A DNA stretch of 64,000 nt from contig CP119753.1 in the NCBI GenBank assembly GCA_029319145.1, positions 124,001-188,000 of the forward strand. The letters run 5' to 3'. The stretch is from Microbacter sp. GSS18 (GTDB lineage: Bacteria > Actinomycetota > Actinomycetes > Actinomycetales > Microbacteriaceae). Below the pieces are notes generated by a model, which did not search any database, was not told the DNA's origin, and saw nothing but the letters and a program-made list of their open reading frames with translations. This document shows, one piece after another, positions 15,795-22,844 of this stretch; positions within the stretch are counted from its first letter, which is position 1, and each line of letters begins with the position of its first letter. Made by a program: the position numbers and the translations under genes.

Positions 15795-17516
15795 TCACGC
15801 CCGGGCCGTGCCGACCTCGGTGAGCGCAGCGAGGGCGCGGCCGAGCAGCTCGTCCATCGAGTGGGTCGCGGCTTCGGCCACCGCCCGCCGCGCGGCGTCC
15901 TCGGCGTGCGCGAGGTCCCCGGCGCCGAGCGCCGCCTGCGCCTCGGTCACGAGGATCTCGATCGCCACCCACATGTACGTGTCGGGCTTGCGGCGGAACT
16001 GGTTCATCGCGCGCGCGAGCCATTCCAGCGCGGATCCGTGGTCGCCCTCGTCGAGGTAGGTCAGGGCCAGGGCCTTCGCCGAGATCGCCTCCCAGCAGGG
16101 ATCGCCGATCTGGCACGCCATAGCGAACGTGGCCGACAGCCCGTCCCTGACCTTCGCCGGCTCATCGCCGCGGGCGAGCAGCACGTGCGCGCGCCACGCC
16201 TGCGGCCAGGGGAGGAACGCGTTCCACTGCGCCGCTTCCGCGAGCTCGCACGACCGGTCGGCCCACTCCTCGGCGAGGTCGTAGCGCCCGAGCAGGTAGT
16301 GCGTGCGCGAGCCGACGCCGAGGATCCACGCCTCCCGCACCGGGGCCCGCGCCGCCCGCGCAAGCTCGGCCGCCTCGGCGAAGCGGTCCGAGGCCTCGGC
16401 GAGCCGACCCATGTCGCTGAGATGCATCGCCTCGAATCCCGCCAGTCGTGCCGCGAACTCGGCATCGTGCGGATGCAGCTCGCGCGCTGCTCGCAGGTTC
16501 GGCATCACGTTCGCACGGCGGCCGGCGATCACGTCGAGGTAGGCGAGTTCGCCGAGCGCGGTCGCTTCGGTCTGCTCGTCGCCGGCGGTCTGCGCCTGGT
16601 CGGCGCCGTGCCGCAGGACGATGGCGCCCTCGTCGTCGTAGCCGCGCACCGAGTGCACGAGCGCCGTGCCGAGCTCGGTCAGGCAGCGGCCGTAGAGCGC
16701 CGGGTCCTCGGCGGACTCCGCCGCGGCCGAGGCTCCGCGCAGGCACTCGACGCCGGCGTCCGCGGCGCCCGCGGCGACCGCGGCGATGCCCGCCTGCAGG
16801 AGTGTTGTTGCGGTGGCGCGTGCCGGGATGCCGAGGGCTGGGGAGGCGACGCCGGTGCGCGCGGCGTCGCGGAGGGCGGGCGACGGCGGGACGCCCGTCT
16901 CGTCGAGGAAGACCGCTTCTGCGGCCGCGACCTGGCGCTCGGCGGCATCCGCTTCTCCGGCCGAGGCGAGCGCCTTCACGAGCAGCACGTGCGCGCCCTC
17001 GTCCAGCGGCGTGCGGGCGACCATCGCCTGGCCGAGCTCGATCGCGCGGCCGTGCTGCCGAGCCGACAGTGCGCGCAGCGCCGCCTGCCGCAGCGCTTCG
17101 GAGATCTCGCCGTCGATGCGGCTGCGCTCGACGAGCAGCCACGATTCGAAGCCCGCCGAGCCGCGCACGTCGATGCCGTCGAGGAATCCGCCGGTGACCG
17201 GCCCCAGCGCGGCGGTATCGGGCGAGATGTCGCGGACGTCGATCCAGGCGTCGTCGAGGCCGAGCGCGACGGGGTTCCCGGCGAACGCGTCCGGAGCACC
17301 GAGACTGCGGCGGAGTTCTGCGAGCGTCCAGCGGAGCGTCGCGAACGGGTCGTCGGCCTCGGCGAACAGCTCGTCGACCAGCACCTGTCGAGAGACCGGG
17401 TCCGCCGAGCGGGTGAGCCGTGCGAGGAGCGCCCAGGACTTGTGGCCGCGCGGACCCGCGATCGGCACCCCGTCGCGCTCGGCGGCGGGGCGGCCGATCA
17501 GGTGGATGCGCAGCAC
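15795..17516 (-). CDS. BTAD-domain (SARP-like) transcriptional regulator without central NTPase
   Basis: 573 residues. Residues 1-95 have the winged-helix look of SARP/OmpR-type domains (MLRIHLIGRP..., then RQVLVDELF, DDPFATLRWTLAELRRSL). Residues 95-235 form a bacterial transcriptional activator domain, and the remaining part is a string of TPR-like helices (AEASDRFAEAAELARAA, GSALEWLARAMNQFRR). AfsR-type ATPase motifs are missing. Such proteins activate nearby genes in actinobacteria; no target is evident. TACCGT lies 6 nt before the GTG start, so the mRNA is probably leaderless. Confidence 0.8.
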   Translation of the reverse strand: MLRIHLIGRPAAERDGVPIAGPRGHKSWALLARLTRSADPVSRQVLVDELFAEADDPFATLRWTLAELRRSLGAPDAFAGNPVALGLDDAWIDVRDISPDTAALGPVTGGFLDGIDVRGSAGFESWLLVERSRIDGEISEALRQAALRALSARQHGRAIELGQAMVARTPLDEGAHVLLVKALASAGEADAAERQVAAAEAVFLDETGVPPSPALRDAARTGVASPALGIPARATATTLLQAGIAAVAAGAADAGVECLRGASAAAESAEDPALYGRCLTELGTALVHSVRGYDDEGAIVLRHGADQAQTAGDEQTEATALGELAYLDVIAGRRANVMPNLRAARELHPHDAEFAARLAGFEAMHLSDMGRLAEASDRFAEAAELARAARAPVREAWILGVGSRTHYLLGRYDLAEEWADRSCELAEAAQWNAFLPWPQAWRAHVLLARGDEPAKVRDGLSATFAMACQIGDPCWEAISAKALALTYLDEGDHGSALEWLARAMNQFRRKPDTYMWVAIEILVTEAQAALGAGDLAHAEDAARRAVAEAATHSMDELLGRALAALTEVGTARA

Positions 17517-17522
17517 GCGCTC

Positions 17523-17528
17523 ACGGTA
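17523..17528 (-). promoter_or_regulatory. Candidate -10 TACCGT, leaderless promoter of the BTAD regulator
   Basis: On the minus strand TACCGT is followed by exactly 6 nt and the GTG at 17516. Confidence 0.45.
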
Positions 17529-17534
17529 TCGGGG

Positions 17535-17816
17535 TCACGCGGCGAGGCGATAGAGCTCCGCCACGCGGCGCGCCGCCGTGGCGAGGCTCCGGCCGGAGCG
17601 CTCCTGGCGAACCAGGACGCCGTGGACGAGACCGAAGGCGCGCTGGCGCACGACGTCAGGGGCCAGCGGGTCGGCGAGGACTGCGGCGGCGGCGGGGGCG
17701 TCGCCGCGCGCCTCCTCGGCGAGGAAGGCGAGCTGGGCGTGGTGGGCTTCGGCGCCGTCCTGGGCGATGGCGTGGGCGAGGTCGTCGAGGGTGGTGGCGA
17801 GGTCGATCGTGCACAT
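17535..17816 (-). CDS. Small helical protein, unknown function
   Basis: 93 residues beginning MCTIDLATTLDDLAHAIAQD, alanine-rich and almost wholly helical. ATG 17816 is preferred since GAAGGA lies 6 nt upstream; an ATG 18 nt earlier also exists. It ends 18 bp before the BTAD regulator start and may be in the same transcript. No motif is recognised. Confidence 0.55.
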   Translation of the reverse strand: MCTIDLATTLDDLAHAIAQDGAEAHHAQLAFLAEEARGDAPAAAAVLADPLAPDVVRQRAFGLVHGVLVRQERSGRSLATAARRVAELYRLAA

Positions 17817-17957
17817 GATGTGTCCTTCGTTCATGATCCGGTGAGGTCGTGAGGACAGCATCCGAGGACGGCGTGTGACGCGCCGTGTGAGGTTCTGAAT
17901 TCTTTCTGCGGGGCCGTCACACGCCCGAGTGCACTCCGCGACGAGGCCGCGGGAACA

Positions 17958-18001
17958 CGTCAGCCCGGGCCGACCCCATGCAGGGCCGACCCGGGCTGAC
18001 G
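17958..18001 (-). terminator. Strong hairpin downstream of cspA
   Basis: CGTCAGCCCGGG and its exact reverse complement form a 12-bp perfect stem with a 20-nt loop that can fold further. It begins 9 bp after the cspA stop codon on the minus strand, the expected place for a terminator. Confidence 0.75.
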
Positions 18002-18009
18002 CGCGAAGA

Positions 18010-18213
18010 TCAGAGCGGGCGAATGTTCGCCGCCTGCATGCCCTTGGGGCCACGCTCAGCGTCGAATTCGACCTTCTGGTTCTCCTCGAGATTCTTGAAT
18101 CCCGAGCCGGTGATCGCGGAGAAGTGCGCGAAGAGGTCGGCCGAGCCGTCATCGGGAGCGATGAAGCCGTAGCCCTTCTCAGAGTTGAACCATTTCACGG
18201 TGCCAGTGGCCAT
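18010..18213 (-). CDS. CspA-family cold shock protein
   Basis: 67 residues, the standard length. It contains [15 protein letters not shown] (RNP1) and DLFAHFSAI (RNP2-like), the RNA-binding strands of cold-shock domains, and ends in QAANIRPL. These proteins bind single-stranded RNA and DNA as chaperones. A strong AAAGGAAAG precedes the ATG, and a hairpin terminator follows. The reading frame remains open for at least 111 codons upstream of this ATG, through a protein-like segment described separately. Confidence 0.95.
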   Translation of the reverse strand: MATGTVKWFNSEKGYGFIAPDDGSADLFAHFSAITGSGFKNLEENQKVEFDAERGPKGMQAANIRPL

Positions 18214-18546
18214 CGTGTCTTTCCTTTTTCTGCTGGGGCCGCGTGAGCGGCCGGGGGTGCCGTTCCGACGTGTGCGGAGCGGACGTGTGAGGTGCGCGGG
18301 GCGCGCAGGTGTGGGGGCTTTGCGGGTGATGGATGCCGCGACGGCCCGGCCCGCGAGGTCGCGGGTCTCGTGCACGCCGAGGGCGTCGCCGACGGCGCCG
18401 TGGGCCTCGTAACCACGCGGGGTGACGGCGATGAACCCGGCGTATTCGCCGGCGGCGGTCGCCACGAAAACGTCGTGGTCGGCCTGCCGCCACTCGAGCG
18501 CGGGCGCGCTCGACGGAGGGAGGGATGCGGATGCTGTGAGAGTCAA
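18214..18546 (-). CDS. Protein-like reading frame fused in frame upstream of cspA
   Basis: From a TTG at 18546 the frame reads [20 protein letters not shown], then [20 protein letters not shown] and [14 protein letters not shown], which has the strand-turn pattern of a small folded domain, then a Pro/Arg-rich linker that runs without a stop into cspA. Either it encodes a 178-residue protein ending in a cold-shock domain, or a separate small protein lost its stop codon, or cspA simply starts internally. A TAGGCT box lies at 18700-18705. Confidence 0.4.
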
Positions 18547-18699
18547 GGGTCTTTCTGGCGCGCGCCGGCGTCGCGGGTGCGGTGGTGCGCGTAAGTCGAG
18601 TTTGGGTGAAACCGTTCGATGTGACGGTCGGGCGTCAGGCGTTCTGCGGCTCCACGATGAGGCAGAGAGGGACGCGTGCATACCCGGTTGGGTGAGTTC

Positions 18700-18705
18700 A
18701 GCCTA
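18700..18705 (-). promoter_or_regulatory. Candidate -10 TAGGCT upstream of the cspA transcription unit
   Basis: Read on the minus strand. It would give a leader of about 150 nt before the TTG at 18546 and nearly 490 nt before cspA; long leaders are common for cold-shock genes. Confidence 0.35.
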
Positions 18706-18761
18706 CACGAGTGGATTGTGCGGCGCCTGTGTGTGTCGGAGTCCGACGAAGACAGCGGGCC

Positions 18762-18767
18762 TAGGGT
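18762..18767 (+). promoter_or_regulatory. Candidate -10 TAGGGT, leaderless promoter
   Basis: TAGGGT is followed by exactly 6 nt and then the GTG at 18774. Confidence 0.5.
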
Positions 18768-18773
18768 CGTGTC

Positions 18774-19538
18774 GTGGCCATCCCGTTCCGCCCCGTCGCC
18801 GTGGCGTTCCGCATCGTCGCGGTCGTGCTGATTGCGACCGGCGTCATCCGCCTGCTCGATCTGTTCACGCCCGACCCGAGCTGGCGCACGCTGCTGTACT
18901 TCACCGCGCTCAGCAACGTCCTGGCCCTGGCGTGGATGGCGACCGTGGCGGCGGCGACCGTGCGAGATCTCCTCACGCGCGGACCTCGCGGGCTGTCGAA
19001 TCCGTCGCCGGAGTTCCACGGGGCGGTGCTCATGGCCGTCACCGTCACGATGCTCGTCTACACGATCGTGCTGGTGCCGACGCTCACCGAAGACAGCTCG
19101 TATCAGGCGTACACGCTCACCGACACGCTCGTGCACGTGGTCGCGCCGGCGCTGGTGATCCTCGATTGGCTGCTGTTCACCCCCAAGGGGCGGATGCGGT
19201 GGCGCGACCCGCTGCTGTGGGCGCTCATCCCGCTCGGGTACCTCGCGTTCGCGTTCGTGTTCGGGTCGGTCGGCGGCGAGTTCGCCCCGGGCGTGCGGTA
19301 CCCGTATCCGTTCATGAATCTCGACACGCTGGGCCCGGGCGGCGTGGCGCTCTGGATCCTCGCTCTCACCATCGCGCTCGAGGCCGTGGGCTTCGTCGTC
19401 GTCGCGATCGACCGGGCGCTCGGCCGGGTGGGGGACGGGCGGGGCGAGGCAGAAGCGGACGCGGATGCAGGACAGGCGTCCGTGTCCGACCTGCGCGCGC
19501 GGGCGTCGTCCGGATTGTGCCGAGGTCCGGCGAGCTAG
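18774..19538 (+). CDS. Pr6Pr-family six-helix membrane protein
   Basis: 254 residues with six hydrophobic segments. It has the typical features of the Pr6Pr/FAR-17a/AIG1-like family: YFTALSNVLALAWM in the second helix, DTLVHVVAPALVILDWLLF in the centre and a YPYPFMNLDTLG loop. The function of the bacterial proteins is unknown. The GTG start sits 6 nt behind a -10 box, so translation is probably leaderless. The last 40 residues form a charged cytoplasmic tail. Its 3' end overlaps the convergent PIN toxin gene by 4 nt. Confidence 0.85.
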   Translation: MAIPFRPVAVAFRIVAVVLIATGVIRLLDLFTPDPSWRTLLYFTALSNVLALAWMATVAAATVRDLLTRGPRGLSNPSPEFHGAVLMAVTVTMLVYTIVLVPTLTEDSSYQAYTLTDTLVHVVAPALVILDWLLFTPKGRMRWRDPLLWALIPLGYLAFAFVFGSVGGEFAPGVRYPYPFMNLDTLGPGGVALWILALTIALEAVGFVVVAIDRALGRVGDGRGEAEADADAGQASVSDLRARASSGLCRGPAS

Positions 19539-19924
19539 CCGGGTATCTCCACCGAGCAGCGGATACCGGGGGCTGCGGCGATGCGTGGATCGAAGGTGAT
19601 GAGCGGGCAGTCGAGCGCTTCGGCGAGCGCCACGTAGACACCGTCGAACACCGTGAGGTCCGCCCGCAGGCTCAGAGCGCGACTGATCAGCACGGCAGGC
19701 GGATGCCGCTGCAGCCGCAGCCGTCCCAGGTCTGCCACGGCACCCTCCATCGCGCGTTCGTCCACGCGCTGCGCGATGGCGAGCCCACGCAGCGCGGAAG
19801 CGACCTCCACGTCGACGATGTCCGGCGCAACCAGGTCGTCGGCCTCGAGTCTCCAGCGCACCGGGGTCGCTCGAGCCGAGCCGATCAGCGCATCGACCAG
19901 CACCGACGCGTCGACGACGATCAC
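19535..19924 (-). CDS. PIN-domain (VapC-type) ribonuclease toxin
   Basis: 129 residues from GTG 19924. The acidic residues expected of the PIN active site are visible: IVVDASVLVDAL at the start, a central DIVDVEVASAL, and late FDGVYVALAEALDCPLITFD. VapC toxins cleave tRNA or rRNA. The start overlaps the antitoxin stop by 4 nt (GTGA), so the pair is translationally coupled. Confidence 0.88.
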   Translation of the reverse strand: MIVVDASVLVDALIGSARATPVRWRLEADDLVAPDIVDVEVASALRGLAIAQRVDERAMEGAVADLGRLRLQRHPPAVLISRALSLRADLTVFDGVYVALAEALDCPLITFDPRIAAAPGIRCSVEIPG

Positions 19925-20184
19925 GGCATCCGCTCGCGTCCGCGTCGGACCGCCTCGACGATGTCTGCCGGCTCGACGTCGACACCCCCGCCCCGTGCCT
20001 CGATCTCGGCGAACAGTTCGGCGGGCGTCGGCTGGGCGACCAGCTTCGCGAGCTCGATCGACAGGTATTGCTGCAGCGAGCGCCCCTGCCGCTTCACAGC
20101 TACGGCCGACCATTGGTGCCCGGGCGCATACACGACGGTGACGCTCGCCGCCAGACCCGGCCCGTCGATGCCGGGATGCCGCAC
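19921..20184 (-). CDS. FitA/VapB-type antitoxin partner of the PIN toxin
   Basis: About 87 residues. The segment QGRSLQQYLSIELAKLVAQP followed by PTPAELFAEIEARGG and DIVEAVRRGRERMP is typical of FitA-like ribbon-helix-helix antitoxins. The N-terminal strand (ASVTVVYAPGHQWSAV) is diverged from the usual (A/S)I.(I/V)R.(V/L)P pattern. GTG 20184 is a tentative start giving room for the DNA-binding strand. It is divergent from the DUF1232 gene with only 9 bp between starts. Confidence 0.72.
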   Translation of the reverse strand: MRHPGIDGPGLAASVTVVYAPGHQWSAVAVKRQGRSLQQYLSIELAKLVAQPTPAELFAEIEARGGGVDVEPADIVEAVRRGRERMP

Positions 20185-20193
20185 ACTGGAGAC

Positions 20194-20466
20194 ATGTGGT
20201 GGCAGTTCCTTCGGGCGGTGCGCAAGCGCGAGCATCGCGTCGCGCCGACGACGTGGGTCGCGGCGATCGCCGCCACCATCTACACGTTCGCGCCGATCGA
20301 CCTGATCCCCGAACTCGTCCTCGGGCCGCTCGGGTTCGTCGACGATCTCGGCATCTGGGGCGTCTTCGCCGTGCTCTTCGCGCGCGAGAAGGGACGCTGG
20401 CAGGCCGAGGTCGACGCCGCGAAGAAGGCCTCTCGCGACACCGGCGGCGGACAGTCGCAGGCCTGA
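20194..20466 (+). CDS. YkvA-family (DUF1232) small membrane protein
   Basis: 90 residues. The sequence TFAPIDLIPELVLGPLGFVD contains the PxDxIPD-like motif of DUF1232 proteins, flanked by one or two hydrophobic segments (APTTWVAAIAATIYTF). The function of the family is unknown. CACACT lies 6 nt before the ATG, resembling the leaderless promoters seen elsewhere in the window. Confidence 0.85.
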   Translation: MWWQFLRAVRKREHRVAPTTWVAAIAATIYTFAPIDLIPELVLGPLGFVDDLGIWGVFAVLFAREKGRWQAEVDAAKKASRDTGGGQSQA

Positions 20467-20477
20467 GGCGCCGCAGC

Positions 20478-20819
20478 TCAGGACTCCGGGTCGTCATGGA
20501 ACGCCCGGAGCTCCTGCGCGCAGCGGCACGCGGCCGCGATCTTCGCAGCCCACTCCACTGCGGCCTCGCGCGTCGGCACCTCGAGGACGGTGTAGCCGCC
20601 CTCGATCCTCGCGGTCTCGGCGTAGGTGCCCGCCGTGACGGTGCCGTCCTCGGAGACCCTGACCGGCGGGATGTCTTCATCGATGCCGCCGCCGAACACC
20701 CAGACGCCGGCTGCCTTCGCCTCGCGGATCACGGCGTGCGCGGCTTCGGACACCGCGGGCAGGTCCTCGTCGGGGAACTGCATCGCCCCGCTCGGGAACG
20801 AGATCAGGTACTTCGCCAT
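20478..20819 (-). CDS. YCII-related (YciI/DGPF) domain protein
   Basis: 113 residues: MAKYLISFPSGAMQFPDED opens the ferredoxin-like fold of YCII proteins, with later VFGGGIDE and IEGGYTVLEVPTREAAVEWA matching the DGPF-type group. These are small proteins of uncertain function, some linked to sigma factors of the ECF41 type; none is adjacent here. The gene converges on the DUF1232 gene, with a weak CCTGAG/CTCAGG hairpin between them. Confidence 0.82.
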   Translation of the reverse strand: MAKYLISFPSGAMQFPDEDLPAVSEAAHAVIREAKAAGVWVFGGGIDEDIPPVRVSEDGTVTAGTYAETARIEGGYTVLEVPTREAAVEWAAKIAAACRCAQELRAFHDDPES

Positions 20820-20915
20820 CGCCGACTCCTTCTTCGCTGTCGCCGCGAGAAGCCTAGGACGGGGTTCCGACGCCCGCCTCCCCCGTGACAGGTGCGAGGG
20901 TGGTCGGCTCCGGAC

Positions 20916-21302
20916 CTAAGCCGCGAGCACGACGACCCCGCGCGCACGGGCCGCCGAGAGCAGGACCCGGTCGGCCGTGGCGAGGGCGGCTCCCGCCGTT
21001 TCGGCCGCGTGGAGGACGACAGCATCGGGCATCCGCAATCCCGTCGCCGCGCGCACGTGCGCGAGCTCGAGTGCGGCATCCGCGCCGAGGGCGAGAGTCG
21101 TGACGCCCAGCGAGCGCAGGCCCGCATCGATGCGCTCCGCCGCTCCCAGCTGCGCGGGGCGCACCAGCACCTCGGCGAGCGTGAGAGTACTGATCGCGAG
21201 GTCGTCGTCGACGTGCTCGCCCAGGAGCGCGACGGCGGTGTGGTGGTGCGCGTCATCCGCGTCGAGCAGCGCGATCGCGATGCTCGCGTCGAGGACGATC
21301 AC
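20916..21302 (-). CDS. PIN-domain (VapC-type) ribonuclease toxin
   Basis: 128 residues from GTG 21302. VIVLDASIAIALLDADDAHH has the first active-site Asp, TLTLAEVLV the central Glu, and LRMPDAVVLHAAE the third acidic site, followed by LATADRVLL. The start overlaps the preceding antitoxin stop by 4 nt (GTGA). An ATG nine bases upstream is an alternative, but the coupled GTG matches the other toxin pairs in this window. Confidence 0.87.
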   Translation of the reverse strand: MIVLDASIAIALLDADDAHHHTAVALLGEHVDDDLAISTLTLAEVLVRPAQLGAAERIDAGLRSLGVTTLALGADAALELAHVRAATGLRMPDAVVLHAAETAGAALATADRVLLSAARARGVVVLAA

Positions 21303-21568
21303 TCGGGCCACTCGCGCCGCAGGCTCTCGCGGTGGCCGGGCGGGAAGGCTCCGGTCAGACTGCCCGCCAGCGCGGCGAGTGCCGCGCGGCGCCGGGTGAG
21401 TTCCTCGGCGCCGGACGCGTGGAGGCTCTCGTATCCGCGAGCGATGAGGCGGCGGAGCAGGGCCGCGCGGTCATCGTGCAGCTCCGGCCACTCGCGGGAT
21501 GCGGCGTCGAGGGCGCGCGCCACGTCATCGGTCTCGGTGACCATGTGGCGCGGGCGTGTGGTCGGCAT
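21299..21568 (-). CDS. Antitoxin partner of the second PIN toxin
   Basis: 89 residues, helical and acidic in the middle: VTETDDVARALDAASREWPE, then LLRRLIARGYESLHA. No classical ribbon-helix-helix strand is clear; position and overlap with the toxin are the main evidence for the antitoxin role. TACACT lies exactly 6 nt before the ATG on the minus strand, so the mRNA is probably leaderless. Confidence 0.72.
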   Translation of the reverse strand: MPTTRPRHMVTETDDVARALDAASREWPELHDDRAALLRRLIARGYESLHASGAEELTRRRAALAALAGSLTGAFPPGHRESLRREWPE

Positions 21569-21574
21569 GCGGGC

Positions 21575-21580
21575 AGTGTA
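21575..21580 (-). promoter_or_regulatory. Candidate -10 TACACT, leaderless promoter of the toxin-antitoxin pair
   Basis: On the minus strand TACACT, 6 nt, then ATG at 21568. Confidence 0.45.
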
Positions 21581-21652
21581 GCACCGGGGCTCTGAGTGCA
21601 ACACCGAGGCGCAAGCGGTGCGACGACCACATGGGACTTTGGTCCTACTCCG

Positions 21653-21665
21653 GTGGTCAGACCAC
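21653..21665. promoter_or_regulatory. Palindrome GTGGTCAGACCAC overlapping a promoter
   Basis: A perfect 6-bp inverted repeat around a central A, 5 nt upstream of TAGGCT (21671-21676). It is the twin of the element at 7765-7779. Confidence 0.6.
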
Positions 21666-21670
21666 AACGC

Positions 21671-21676
21671 TAGGCT
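21671..21676 (+). promoter_or_regulatory. Candidate -10 TAGGCT upstream of a structured leader
   Basis: It fits the -10 consensus and is followed by about 250 nt of DNA with several inverted repeats and no credible gene before 21986. Confidence 0.5.
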
Positions 21677-21681
21677 GTGAT

Positions 21682-21930
21682 CAACAAATCGCCCCCAGGG
21701 CGACACATACAGAGGAAGTTCCAGACGGTCGCCGCAGAAGCGCCGGTGGAGCGCTCGCGCTGACATGCTCCGTTCCCTGAAGGACATTCGCGCACAGCGC
21801 CGGAGCCGGCATTCGAAATGTGGCCGCGGTGGCCGTCGGACTTCCTCGAAACCGGGAGCGCGGAGGATCGTCACCCAGCGCACCCGCGAATCCGGCCGGG
21901 CCCGAACGATGACAGTTCGGACCCGGCCGG
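21682..21930 (+). ncRNA. Candidate structured small RNA or leader ending in a strong hairpin
   Basis: The stretch starts with TCGCCC-cca-GGGCGA (21690-21704), then holds ACATAC and GTTCCAG, words that also occur together in the candidate RNA at 7893-7904. It ends in a long hairpin: CCGGCCGGG-C-CCGAAC, 7-nt loop, GTTCGG-A-CCCGGCCGG (21892-21930), a 15-bp stem with one mismatch. It may be an independent RNA or an attenuated leader of the prenyltransferase gene at 21986. Ends are inferred. Confidence 0.4.
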
Positions 21931-21985
21931 ACCCCTGTCCGGGTACAGCACCCGGGCCGCCGCACGAGCCGTGAGACCATCGAGC

Positions 21986-22828
21986 GTGAGCACGCTGCGT
22001 GCACTGTGGGGATCGTCGCATCCGGGGCCGACGCTGGTGGTCACGGCGCTCGCGCTCGCGCTCGGCTGGGCAGCCGGACTCGATCCTGCGCGAATCGCGC
22101 TGCTCGGCGTCGCCGTCTTCGCCGGGCAGCTCTCGGTCGGCATCTCCAACGACGCGATCGACGCGCCGCGCGACCGCCGCACGGGTCGCGGCGACAAGCC
22201 CGTCGCGCGCGGCGACGTCGGGCTGTCGGTCGCGTGGGGCGCGGCGTTCACACTGCTCGCCCTCGCGCTCGCGCTGTCGGCGATCCTCGGATGGCGGATG
22301 CTCGTCGCCCATGCGCTCGCGCTCGGGTCGGCGTGGGCGTACAACGCCGGCCTGAAGTCGACCCCCGCCTCGATCGTGCCGTTCGTGGTGAGCTTCGGGA
22401 TCTTCCCGAGCCTCGCGACGCTGTCGTCCCCCGACCCCGCGTTCGCCCCCGGATGGGCGTGGATCGCCGGCGGGGCGCTCGGCGCGGCCGTGCATCTCAC
22501 CAACGTCCTGCCCGACCTCGACGACGACGCGGCCACGGGTGTGCGCGGTCTGCCGCATCGGTGGGGACCCCGCACGTCGACGGTCGCCGCGGCCGTCGCG
22601 GTCATCGCCGGGGCCGTGGCGGTGCTCGCGGGTGCCGCCGGCGGCGACCTGGCGACGGTGACGCCCATCTCGTGGGTGTTCTTCGCGGGAGTCATCGCGG
22701 TGGCCGCGGTCACCGTGATCATGGTCGTGCGACAGGCGCCGTCGCGCGCACTCTTCCGGCTCGTGATGCTCGCCGGGCTGCTGCTCGCCGCGCAGCTCGT
22801 CGCGACCGGGCGAGCGCTCGTCGGCTGA
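21986..22828 (+). CDS. UbiA-family membrane prenyltransferase
   Basis: 280 residues with eight to nine membrane segments. Both aspartate-rich motifs are present: GISNDAIDAPRDRRTGRGDK (NDxxD) and NVLPDLDDDAATGVRG (DxxDD), which bind the prenyl diphosphate through magnesium. UbiA enzymes attach isoprenoid chains to aromatic acceptors. The gene is convergent with the type III PKS operon, so its acceptor may be the resorcinol or quinone made there (inference). GTG 21986 begins the protein-like sequence; a GTG at 21971 is an alternative. Confidence 0.9.
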   Translation: MSTLRALWGSSHPGPTLVVTALALALGWAAGLDPARIALLGVAVFAGQLSVGISNDAIDAPRDRRTGRGDKPVARGDVGLSVAWGAAFTLLALALALSAILGWRMLVAHALALGSAWAYNAGLKSTPASIVPFVVSFGIFPSLATLSSPDPAFAPGWAWIAGGALGAAVHLTNVLPDLDDDAATGVRGLPHRWGPRTSTVAAAVAVIAGAVAVLAGAAGGDLATVTPISWVFFAGVIAVAAVTVIMVVRQAPSRALFRLVMLAGLLLAAQLVATGRALVG

Positions 22829-22844
22829 TCCCGGCACCGCGGAT

